From: an uncultured Nocardioides sp.
Lineage (GTDB): Bacteria > Actinomycetota > Actinomycetes > Propionibacteriales > Nocardioidaceae
Reading direction: 5' to 3'
Assembly (NCBI RefSeq): GCF_947488025.1
Contig: NZ_CANKYS010000001.1
Span: forward strand, 62,001 to 126,000
Length of the DNA stretch: 64,000 nt
The position numbers and the translations under genes are program-made. Position 1 is the first letter of the stretch, and every line of letters starts with the position of its first letter. Below are positions 34,198 to 41,797 of the stretch, one piece after another. Below the pieces are notes generated by a model, which saw only the letters and a list, made by a program, of their open reading frames with translations, did no database searches and had not been told where the DNA came from.

Positions 34198-35723
34198 GCT
34201 GCTTCCTCGCTCGCTGCTCCGGTGGCCATCGCCAGCACGGCTTCCTCGCTCGCACCCGCCGGGAGCTCGCCGGCGAGCCGGCCGTCGCGCATCACGAGGA
34301 TGCGGTCGGACATGCCGATCACCTCGGGGAGCTCACTGGAGACCATCAGCACGGCCACGCCCTGGCGGGTCAGCTCGCGCATCAGCTCGTACACCCGGTG
34401 CTTGGCGCCGACGTCGATGCCGCGGGTCGGCTCGTCCATCAGCACCGCGAGCGGGTCGATGCTCAGCCAGCGGGCCAGCACGACCTTCTGCTGGTTGCCG
34501 CCGGACAGGAACTGGACCTCCTGGCCCATGCTGTGGGCGGCGACGTCGAGACCGGACAGCACGCCCGGCATGTCGCGCCGCGCCGCGCCGGTGCGCCGCG
34601 GGAACACCGCGCGGACCACACCGAGGGAGTTGTCGAGGATCGACTGGTTGAGCGCGAGGCCCTTGGCCTTGCGGTCCTCGGTGATGAAGGCGAGCCGGGC
34701 GCGCACGCCCTGGCGGGGGCTGCTGACCTCGAGCGGCGAGCCGTCGAGGGCGATGCTGCCCCGCGAGACGGGGTGCACGCCGAAGACGGTCTCGAGCAGC
34801 TCGGTGCGCCCCGAGCCCTGCAGCCCGGCGATGCCGACGATCTCGCCGGCGCGGACCTCGAGGGAGACGTCGTCGACGTAGCCGTTGCCGACGCCGGACA
34901 GCGCGAGCCGCACGTCGCCGACGGAGACGTCAGCGGGCTTCTTGGGGAAGTACGTCGTCAGCGAGCGGCCCACCATCAGGCGCACGAGCTCGGCCTCGGA
35001 GAGCTCGGCGGCCGGCCGGGTGGCCACGTGCTGGCCGTCCTTGAGGATCGTGATCGTCGTGCAGAGGTCGAAGATCTCCTTCAACCGGTGCGAGACGTAG
35101 ACGATCGCGACGCCGCGGTCGGTGAGGCGACGGATGATCGAGTAGAGGAGCTCCACCTCGTGGTCGGCCAGCGCCGCCGTCGGCTCGTCCATCTGGATCA
35201 CCTTGGCGTCGAAGCTCACGGCCTTGGCGATCTCGACGACCTGCTGCTCGGCGACCGAGAGGTTGCGCACGAGGGTGCCGGCCCTGAGGCCGGACACGCC
35301 GAGGCCGGTCAGCAGCTCCTCGGTGTCGCGTCGCATCCGCCCGGTGTCCACCGGACCGAACCGGCCGAAGCGCCGCGGCTCGCGGCCGAGCCAGATGTTC
35401 TCGGCGATGGTGCGCTCGAGGAGGAGGTTGAACTCCTGGAAGACGGTGGACACGCCGGCGCGCTGCGCCTGGACGGGGTGGCTGAACGAGACCTTCTCGC
35501 CTCCGACCACGATCGTGCCGCGGTCGGGGGTGTGGACGCCGGCGAGCATCTTCATCAGCGTCGACTTGCCGGCGCCGTTCTCGCCGACGAGGCCGTGGAC
35601 CTCGCCCGCGCGCAGGGTCAGGTCCAGTCCGTCGAGGACGGTGTTGCCGAAGAAGCTCTTGGTCATCCCGGTCGCGACGAGGGCGTTCTCGACCGGGTTG
35701 TTCGGTGGGTTGATCGGGGGCAC
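34194..35723 (-). CDS. Sugar ABC transporter ATP-binding protein (two nucleotide-binding domains)
   Basis: A 509-residue tandem ATPase of the MglA/RbsA class. The first domain has Walker A GENGAGKST, a degenerate signature NLSVAEQQ and Walker B VIQMDEPTAAL. The second domain has a degenerate Walker A (GLQGSGRTE) but a good signature LSGGNQQK and VLMDEPTRGID; this asymmetry is normal for the class. First gene of the importer operon and divergent from the ROK regulator. Start assigned to GTG 35723; an ATG at 35798 is in frame but would run across the proposed operator. Confidence 0.88.
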   Translation of the reverse strand: MPPINPPNNPVENALVATGMTKSFFGNTVLDGLDLTLRAGEVHGLVGENGAGKSTLMKMLAGVHTPDRGTIVVGGEKVSFSHPVQAQRAGVSTVFQEFNLLLERTIAENIWLGREPRRFGRFGPVDTGRMRRDTEELLTGLGVSGLRAGTLVRNLSVAEQQVVEIAKAVSFDAKVIQMDEPTAALADHEVELLYSIIRRLTDRGVAIVYVSHRLKEIFDLCTTITILKDGQHVATRPAAELSEAELVRLMVGRSLTTYFPKKPADVSVGDVRLALSGVGNGYVDDVSLEVRAGEIVGIAGLQGSGRTELLETVFGVHPVSRGSIALDGSPLEVSSPRQGVRARLAFITEDRKAKGLALNQSILDNSLGVVRAVFPRRTGAARRDMPGVLSGLDVAAHSMGQEVQFLSGGNQQKVVLARWLSIDPLAVLMDEPTRGIDVGAKHRVYELMRELTRQGVAVLMVSSELPEVIGMSDRILVMRDGRLAGELPAGASEEAVLAMATGAASEEAA

Positions 35724-35749
35724 GGCGACACTGTGGCACGCGTCACTGG

Positions 35750-35773
35750 CTTTTGTCGAGAACCTGCCAAAAG
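35750..35773. promoter_or_regulatory. Candidate ROK-regulator operator
   Basis: CTTTTG and CAAAAG form a 6-base inverted repeat with a 12-base spacer, in AT-richer DNA than its surroundings. It lies between the divergent ABC ATPase (start 35723) and ROK regulator (start 35801). Location and symmetry fit a repressor site for the ROK protein. TAGCGT at 35783-35788 may be the ROK gene's -10. Confidence 0.45.
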
Positions 35774-35800
35774 TGTTACCTCTAGCGTGCAAAGTCATGC

Positions 35801-37012
35801 ATGTGCTTGACTCCGCTCGTGCGCACCGGTGAGCTTTTCGATCTCCTCCGTGACGGAAGGCCCTGGACCCGTGCCCAGCTGGCCGAGGCGACGGGACTCG
35901 CCCGGTCGACGATCACGGCCCGGATCGACACCCTGATGCGGCTCGGCCTCGTCGCCCCCTTCGGCGGCGCCCGGTCGACCGGCGGCCGTCCGCCCGCGCT
36001 GTTCGCGCTCAATCCCACGGCCAAGCTCGTCGTGGGCGTCGACGTCGGCGCGACCCACGCACGGGCCGCGCTGACCGACCTCAACGGGTCCATCCTCGGC
36101 GAGCTCGACGCCCAGATCGCCGTCGCGGACGGCCCCGAGGCCGTGCTGTCGTGGGTGGTGGAGTCGGTGCGCGACCTCCTCGAGGCGAGCGAGCGCCCGG
36201 ACACCGACCTCGCCGCCATCGGGATCGGCCTCCCCGGCCCCGTCGAGCACTCCACCGGGCGCCCGATCAACCCGCCGATCATGCCGGGCTGGGACCGCTT
36301 CGACGTGCCCGCCTACCTCCAGGAGAAGTACGACGTCCCGGTGCTGGTCGACAACGACGTCAACATCATGGCGCTCGGCGAGCGACGCGGTCACCTGCGC
36401 GACGTCGACGACCTGGTGCTGATCAAGGTCGCCACCGGCATCGGCGCGGGCATCGTCTCCGGGGGCATCCTGCAGCGCGGCGCCCAGGGCACCGCCGGCG
36501 ACCTCGGCCACGTCCGGGTGCCCGGCGCCGACGACGTACCGTGCCGGTGCGGCAACTCCGGCTGCCTCGAGGCCGTCGCGGCCGGCCCCGCGCTCGCAGC
36601 GGCGGTGCGCGCCCAGGGCGAGCAGGCCGAGACGGGCGGCGACGTGGTCGAGCTGGTCCGCTCGGGCAGCCGGGTCGCGATGGGCGTCGTGCGCCAGGCC
36701 GGGCGCGACATCGGCGAGGTCGTCGCCACGATGGTCAACCTGATCAACCCGTCGGTGGTCGTCATCGGCGGCCAGGTCGCGGGCGCCGGCGAGCACCTGC
36801 TGGCCGGGATCCGCGAGTCGGTCTACCACCGGTCGCTGCCGCTGGCGACCGAGCACCTGCGCATCGTGACCTCGCGCGCGGGCGGCGAGGCGGCCGTGCT
36901 GGGCGCCTCCGCGCTCGCGATCGAGCACGTCCTCTCCCCCGACGTCGTCGAGGCGGCCAGCGAGGCGCTGGCCGCGGCCGATGCGGCGGCCGAGGCGGCC
37001 CGCGCCCGCTGA
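35801..37012 (+). CDS. ROK family transcriptional regulator
   Basis: A 403-residue NagC/XylR-type repressor. Residues 5-60 are a winged helix (RTGELFDLLRDGRPWTRAQLAEATGLARSTIT). The ROK sugar-binding domain follows: VVGVDVGATHARAAL, GIGLPGPVE, DNDVNIMALGE and the zinc motif CRCGNSGCLEA. The usual EIGH is DLGH. Relatives repress sugar transport and catabolic genes and are released by the sugar. It is divergent from the ABC importer and so very probably controls that operon. Start is uncertain: ATG 35801 lacks a ribosome binding site, and GTG 35819 is an alternative. Confidence 0.88.
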   Translation: MCLTPLVRTGELFDLLRDGRPWTRAQLAEATGLARSTITARIDTLMRLGLVAPFGGARSTGGRPPALFALNPTAKLVVGVDVGATHARAALTDLNGSILGELDAQIAVADGPEAVLSWVVESVRDLLEASERPDTDLAAIGIGLPGPVEHSTGRPINPPIMPGWDRFDVPAYLQEKYDVPVLVDNDVNIMALGERRGHLRDVDDLVLIKVATGIGAGIVSGGILQRGAQGTAGDLGHVRVPGADDVPCRCGNSGCLEAVAAGPALAAAVRAQGEQAETGGDVVELVRSGSRVAMGVVRQAGRDIGEVVATMVNLINPSVVVIGGQVAGAGEHLLAGIRESVYHRSLPLATEHLRIVTSRAGGEAAVLGASALAIEHVLSPDVVEAASEALAAADAAAEAARAR

Positions 37013-37042
37013 CCGTGCTTCTGACCGGGCTGCCGGCCCGGC

Positions 37043-38239
37043 TCAGCGCAGCTGGTAGTCCTTGAGCAGGCTCCGGCCGATGATCATCTTCTGGATGTCG
37101 GAGGTGCCCTCGCCGATGAGCATGAACTTGACCTCGCGCATCAGGCGCTCGATCTCGTACTCCTTGGAGTATCCGTAGCCGCCGTGGATGCGGAACGCGT
37201 CCTCGACGACCTCGTTGGCGTACTCGCTCGCGACCATCTTGGCCATGCCGGCCTCGACGTCCATCCGCTGGCCGGTGTCCTTGAGCCGGGCGGCCTTGAC
37301 CATCATCGTGTGGGCGACCTCGACCTTGGTGGCCATCTCGGCCAGGCGGAACAGCACCGCCTGGTGCTCGGCGATCGCCTTGCCGAAGGTCTTGCGCTGC
37401 TGGGCGTAGGCGATGGCGAGCTCGAAGCCGCGCCACGCCAGACCGCACGCCCGGGCTGCGACGTTGACGCGCCCGACCTCGACGCCGTCCATCATCTGGA
37501 AGAAGCCCTTGCCCGGCTCGCCGCCGAGGACCTGGTCGGCCGAGATCTGGTGTCCCTCGAGGATCAGCTCGGTCGTCTCGACGCCCTTGTAGCCCATCTT
37601 GTCGATCTTGCCCGGCACGGTGACGCCCTGGGCGGTCTCGCCGAACCCGGCCTCCTTCTCCACCAGGAAGGTCGTCATGTTCTTGTAGACGCTCTCGGCG
37701 CCCTCGTCGGTCTTCGTCAGCACCGCGACGAGCGTGGAGGTGGCGCCGTTGGTCAGCCACATCTTCTGACCGGTGATCGAGTACGACCCGTCGTCCGCGC
37801 GAGTGGCCTTGGTGGAGACCGCCGACACGTCCGAGCCGAGACCCGGCTCGGACATCGAGAACGCGCCGCGCACCTCACCGGTCGCCATCCGCGGGAGGTA
37901 CTTCCGCTTCTGCTCGTCGGTGCCGTGCTGGATGAGCATGTAGGCCACGATGAAGTGGGTGTTGATCACGCCGGACACGCTCATCCACCCGCGCGCGATC
38001 TCCTCGACCACCAGCGCGTACGTCAGCAGCGACTCCCCCAGCCCGCCGAACTCCTCCGGGATGGTCAGCCCGAACACGCCGAGCTCCTTCAGCCCCTCGA
38101 TGATCTCGGTCGGGTACTCGTCCGCGTGCTCGAGCTCCTGCGCCACCGGGATGATCTGCTCGTCCACGAACTGGCGCACAGCCTTCAGGATCTCGGTCTG
38201 GTCCTCGGAGAGGCCGTCGGTCTGGCAGAGGCGGGGCAT
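37043..38239 (-). CDS. Acyl-CoA dehydrogenase
   Basis: A 398-residue FAD flavoenzyme of the acyl-CoA dehydrogenase family. The flavin/substrate motifs FSMSEPGLGSDVSA and GQKMWLTNGATST are present, as are RKTFGKAIAEHQAV and the C-terminal HGGYGYSKEYEIERLMREVK, where the Glu after SK aligns with the catalytic base of MCAD-like enzymes. It oxidises an acyl-CoA to the enoyl-CoA, with electrons passed to ETF. The start is the ATG with AGGAG 7 bases upstream. A TAGACT -10-like hexamer at 38277-38282 would give a leader of about 30 bases. Confidence 0.92.
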   Translation of the reverse strand: MPRLCQTDGLSEDQTEILKAVRQFVDEQIIPVAQELEHADEYPTEIIEGLKELGVFGLTIPEEFGGLGESLLTYALVVEEIARGWMSVSGVINTHFIVAYMLIQHGTDEQKRKYLPRMATGEVRGAFSMSEPGLGSDVSAVSTKATRADDGSYSITGQKMWLTNGATSTLVAVLTKTDEGAESVYKNMTTFLVEKEAGFGETAQGVTVPGKIDKMGYKGVETTELILEGHQISADQVLGGEPGKGFFQMMDGVEVGRVNVAARACGLAWRGFELAIAYAQQRKTFGKAIAEHQAVLFRLAEMATKVEVAHTMMVKAARLKDTGQRMDVEAGMAKMVASEYANEVVEDAFRIHGGYGYSKEYEIERLMREVKFMLIGEGTSDIQKMIIGRSLLKDYQLR

Positions 38240-38371
38240 GTGGTGGCTCCTGGGCGCTCGCGGCTGGATCGCTCGGAGTCTAGGTGTCGACCGAACACCG
38301 GGGGCAGGGTCCCGAGCCGAGACAGTCGTCACACCGTCGGACCGTCAGGCACGCGTGAGAGAGTGGAGCGC

Positions 38372-38986
38372 ATGCGAGCCACACGAACGATCGGACCAGC
38401 CCTCGGAGCCTCCCTCGTCCTGCTCCTCGCAGCGTGCGGGGAGGACACCCCCGACACCGGCGTCGACCCCTCGGCGGCGGAGACGTCCTCCTCGGAGTCG
38501 CCCACCGAGACGCCGACCGAGACGCCCAGCGCCGCCCCGGTGGAGCCCGTGGACTTCGGCACCGAGCCGGCTGTCGCGCCGCGCTACAAGAAGGCCGCGC
38601 TGCGCGCGACCAGCGACGACCTCATCACCATGGTCCCCTCGACCCTCCCCGAGGGCTGGACCACCGTGGGCGGCGGCTACCAGCCCGACCCGCAGTGGTG
38701 GCGCATGGAGTTCACCGCACCGACCGGCGACGTGGTCCTCGACCAGATGCCCGGCACGAGCGACGACGCCCTGGCCGACCAGCCCGGCCTGACGGCCGCC
38801 GACGACGTCGACCTCTCCGACTGGGGCACCGGCGCGTGGTCGGCGTGGGACCACGAGGGCGCGACCGTCCTGGCCTACGACCTCAAGGGCAGCACCGTGG
38901 TGCTGCAGGGCCCCGACGTGGAGACCGTCCGCGGGCTCGCCGAGACCCTCCTGCCGGCCGACGAGGCCGGCGAGCAGGAGGGCTGA
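38372..38986 (+). CDS. Putative lipoprotein of unknown function
   Basis: A 204-residue exported lipoprotein. Signal peptide and lipobox LLLAACGE (Cys at about 22) are clear. A 35-residue Ser/Thr/Glu/Pro linker leads to a globular domain of about 130 residues (PEGWTTVGGGYQPDPQWWRMEF and the GTGAWSAWDHEGATVLAYDLKG segment) that resembles DUF4245-type actinobacterial lipoproteins. The domain has no visible catalytic motif. It converges on the secreted phospholipase D-like gene. Confidence 0.8.
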   Translation: MRATRTIGPALGASLVLLLAACGEDTPDTGVDPSAAETSSSESPTETPTETPSAAPVEPVDFGTEPAVAPRYKKAALRATSDDLITMVPSTLPEGWTTVGGGYQPDPQWWRMEFTAPTGDVVLDQMPGTSDDALADQPGLTAADDVDLSDWGTGAWSAWDHEGATVLAYDLKGSTVVLQGPDVETVRGLAETLLPADEAGEQEG

Positions 38987-38993
38987 CCTCAGG

Positions 38994-40451
38994 TCAGTCG
39001 TTCTCCCAGGTCGGGCCCGCGCCCTTGAGGCGGTCGGGCTCGACCGTGACCATCGGGCCGACACCGACGCGGCGGCCGTTGACGGTCTTCCAGGACGAGT
39101 ACGTCGTGGTGTAGGCGTCGCGACTGTAGGGCTTCTGCCACATGAGGTTGAAGTTCTTCATGTAGTCGCGCACGTTGCCGCGTCCGTGCATGCTGAACAG
39201 GATCTCGTCCTGGGGGGTGCCGAGGCTGGACCAGTTGGTCGAGCCGGTCCACACCATGCTGCTGTCGACGTTGCCCTTGTAGGAGCCCTTGAGCACGAAG
39301 TACTTGTGGTGCGTGTAGCGCTCGATGTTCTCCGGCATGTTGTCGATCTCGGGGTCGCCGGTCGGGACGTCGTCCTTGAGGTTGAACCCCGTCGAGCGCA
39401 GCGGCACGCGACCGCGCGCGGTCGAGGCCCCGATGTGCTGCTTGGTGCGGAAGCCCATGAGGCCGTAGTTGACCCGCAGGTTGCAGCCCTGCGCGTAGAG
39501 GTCGCGCAGCTTGTCCGCGATGTAGTTGCCGCGCTTGCCGCGCATCGAGTGCATCGACAGCGCGAGCTGGGTACGGCGCTGCGCACCCGCCGCGTCGGTG
39601 TAGACGCACTGGATGTTGTTGAGGATGTCGAGGACGGCGTCGTTGGACGGCGTCGTGTAGCGGGGGAAGACGATGTTGTAGTACTTCTGCTGGTCGCCCG
39701 CGGGGCAGTTGAGGCCCGCCTCGCAGAACGCGTAGGTCGCCCGGCGCTTGTCCCAGTCGGGACGCATGTCGTTGAACAGGGCGATGTACTGGTCGTAGAG
39801 CGTCGTCTTGCCGACCGTCGTCCACAGGTCGTTCCACTGCCAGCGCACGGCGTTGAGCGTCATGTTGTAGGAGCCGAGCATGACGACGTCGCGGTTCTTG
39901 CCGGTGCGGCTGAACAGGTAGAACTTGCTGTGCAGGTTGTTGTACTCGTTCTCGTCGGCCCGGCAACCGGACGTGCACCGCTTGAGGAAGCTCTTCTTCT
40001 TGGTGTTGTGGCCCAGCACCCTCTGGATCCGGACCTGCGCGTTGGGCACGAGGTGGTCGTTGAGCAGGACCCGCACCTTGACCCCGCGCTTCCGCGCGCG
40101 GATCAGCTCGTCGGCGAAGACCTGACGGTCGAGCGAGTAGGCCGAGATGGTGATCTTCTCGCCCTTGGGCGTGTTGCGGATCGCACGCAGCACGTGGCGC
40201 TCGATGACGTAGCGGTCCTTCTCCACCATCGGGTTGTTGAACTTCGCCCCGGTGGGGACCTTCCACTTCTTGTTGGGCTTGCCGGGCTTGCGCGCGGCGG
40301 GCGCCGTCAGGGGCGCCGACGCGGCGGCAGCGGCGCCCGAGGTCGGGGCCGAGGCAGCAGCCGAGGCAGCGGCGGTGGCACCGGAGGTGGACGCGGCCAG
40401 GGAGGCCAGCAGCCCACAGGCGGCGAGAAGGGCAACGAACTTGGAACGCAC
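38994..40451 (-). CDS. Secreted phospholipase D-like protein
   Basis: A 485-residue exported protein. Signal peptide about 1-30, then an Ala/Ser/Pro-rich linker to about 58. Two HKD-type half sites are present: H174-x-K176 with D188 (NLHSKFYLF, then SYNMT) and H381-x-K383 (HHKYFVL) with a downstream STNWS at about 404-408. This gives the two-fold catalytic arrangement of phospholipase D enzymes. Likely acts on phosphodiester bonds of phospholipids or wall polymers outside the cell. Four or more cysteines (CRAD, FCEAGLNCP, QCVY, QGCN) suggest disulfides. GTG start with TAGGAG 5 bases upstream. Confidence 0.86.
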   Translation of the reverse strand: MRSKFVALLAACGLLASLAASTSGATAAASAAASAPTSGAAAAASAPLTAPAARKPGKPNKKWKVPTGAKFNNPMVEKDRYVIERHVLRAIRNTPKGEKITISAYSLDRQVFADELIRARKRGVKVRVLLNDHLVPNAQVRIQRVLGHNTKKKSFLKRCTSGCRADENEYNNLHSKFYLFSRTGKNRDVVMLGSYNMTLNAVRWQWNDLWTTVGKTTLYDQYIALFNDMRPDWDKRRATYAFCEAGLNCPAGDQQKYYNIVFPRYTTPSNDAVLDILNNIQCVYTDAAGAQRRTQLALSMHSMRGKRGNYIADKLRDLYAQGCNLRVNYGLMGFRTKQHIGASTARGRVPLRSTGFNLKDDVPTGDPEIDNMPENIERYTHHKYFVLKGSYKGNVDSSMVWTGSTNWSSLGTPQDEILFSMHGRGNVRDYMKNFNLMWQKPYSRDAYTTTYSSWKTVNGRRVGVGPMVTVEPDRLKGAGPTWEND

Positions 40452-40486
40452 AAAGACTCCTACGTGGCACACTCGAGGCGCCCGGA

Positions 40487-41551
40487 TCAGAGATTCCCCC
40501 GACGTGGCGGCACATCACCTGTGCTCGCGCGGACGTCCGCCACGATATCAGCGACGAGTCGCGCGGCCGATTCGAGAAGCTCGTCCGCGGTGACCGTGTC
40601 GGGCTCGCGGCCCGGAGCGCTCCCGGCGTCCGCGACCAGGTCGGAGAGGTCCCCCAGCACGTGGAAGCCGCGATCGGCGATCAGCGCCGTGGCCGCGCGG
40701 TCGAGCTCGGCGAACCGCACCCGGTGGTGCTCCGGCAGCCCGCCGCGCTCGCGCGGCTGGCGAGCGAGCAGGTCCTCGGCGAGGTAGCCACGGATCCACA
40801 CGCCGCGCTCCTGGGCCGAGTAGGGCGGGAGGTGCTTGTTGACCAGCCGGAGGGTCTCGATCTGGACGATCCCGAGGGCGGGGTTCACCGCGTCGGCAGG
40901 CGCCTCGTAGGCGTCGGGGTCGACGCCGAGCACCTCGGCGAAGTGCCGCCAGTGCAGGTCGCGCGGCTGGCCGGCCCCGGGCATCACCAGGACGTGCACC
41001 TGCTCGGCGGGCAGGTCGGGGGTCCAGCGCTCGAGGACCCCGGCCAGGTCCCAGGTGCGCATGCTGAACTCGGGCCCGCCCGCGGCCTTGCCGGCCATCA
41101 CCGCGTCGAGGTCGACGGTGCTGCCGTTCTTCACCGACTCCTGCCACCCGGCCGACACGACACTGGCCGCGTCGCGGGCGGTGACGACGAGGTGCACCTC
41201 CGCGCCGGTGAAGTCGGCGATCGCCCGGGAGGCCTGCTCGGCGCTGGCGCCACAGAGGAACTCGTGGGTGATCAGCACGTCCCCGGGCTGCGCGGCGGCC
41301 TGGTCGACGAGCCGCTGCCACGCCCCGGGGGCGTCCGGGTGACGTCGCGCGAGCCGGGGCCGCTCCTGCAGGTCGAGGGCTGCCCAGAGGTGCTCACGGT
41401 GGCCGAAGCCCGGGAGGAAGACACCCGCTGACCGCAGGCGGTCGCGGTTGGCCCAGACGACCTGCTGCAGGTACGTCGTACCGGTCTTGGGCAGGCCGAC
41501 GTGGAGGAACACCCGGCGTGGCCCACCGTGGTCGCGCGGACCAGGGCTCAA
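40487..41551 (-). CDS. Sulfotransferase-like P-loop protein (paralogue)
   Basis: A 354-residue protein with the same plan as the gene at 26331: RRVFLHVGLPKTGTTYLQQV gives the phosphosulfate loop (residues 21-28), and VHLVVTARDAASVVSAGWQ the 3'-phosphate site. The likely start is a rare TTG at 41551. It overlaps the stop of the coiled-coil gene (TTGA) and has GAGGA about 6 bases upstream; the only alternative before the P-loop is a GTG within RRVFLHVG, which would cut off the first strand. It is probably translated by coupling. Assigned role: sulfation of a surface glycan, by context with the LicD gene. Confidence 0.75.
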   Translation of the reverse strand: MSPGPRDHGGPRRVFLHVGLPKTGTTYLQQVVWANRDRLRSAGVFLPGFGHREHLWAALDLQERPRLARRHPDAPGAWQRLVDQAAAQPGDVLITHEFLCGASAEQASRAIADFTGAEVHLVVTARDAASVVSAGWQESVKNGSTVDLDAVMAGKAAGGPEFSMRTWDLAGVLERWTPDLPAEQVHVLVMPGAGQPRDLHWRHFAEVLGVDPDAYEAPADAVNPALGIVQIETLRLVNKHLPPYSAQERGVWIRGYLAEDLLARQPRERGGLPEHHRVRFAELDRAATALIADRGFHVLGDLSDLVADAGSAPGREPDTVTADELLESAARLVADIVADVRASTGDVPPRRGNL

Positions 41552-41796
41552 GAGAAGTCCTCGCGGTACTTCCCGAGCAGCTCCTCCAGCTTCTCCTCGT
41601 CGCGCGCGGCGACCGGCAGCAGCAGCTCGGTCACGACGTCGGTGAGCTCGGCCAGGCGCACGTTGAGGGCGCGGTTCTCCTGGACGGCCTCCTCGAGCGC
41701 GGCGACGCGCTTCTCGAGGTCGCTGCCGGTCTCGGGGCTCGGGGTGCCCCCCCGGTTGCCCCACAGGTTGGGGAGTCCGAACATGTCTGCTGCCAC
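41548..41796 (-). CDS. Small coiled-coil protein
   Basis: An 82-residue protein. The middle part (SDLEKRVAALEEAVQENRALNVRLAELTDVVTELL) has a clear heptad pattern of hydrophobic residues, so it should form a coiled coil. The ends are short: a GN-rich N-terminus and an acidic C-terminus. No family recognised. It lies between the LicD fusion gene (gap 1 base) and the sulfotransferase gene (4-base overlap), so it is probably an adaptor or oligomerisation partner for one of them. GTG 41796 or ATG 41784 could be the start. Confidence 0.65.
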   Translation of the reverse strand: MAADMFGLPNLWGNRGGTPSPETGSDLEKRVAALEEAVQENRALNVRLAELTDVVTELLLPVAARDEEKLEELLGKYREDFS

Positions 41797-41797
41797 C

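Noticed and set aside
35724..35798. Upstream ATG (35798) for the ABC ATPase
   Set aside because: It would add 25 residues with no family match and run across the symmetric operator candidate and the ROK promoter, so GTG 35723 was preferred.
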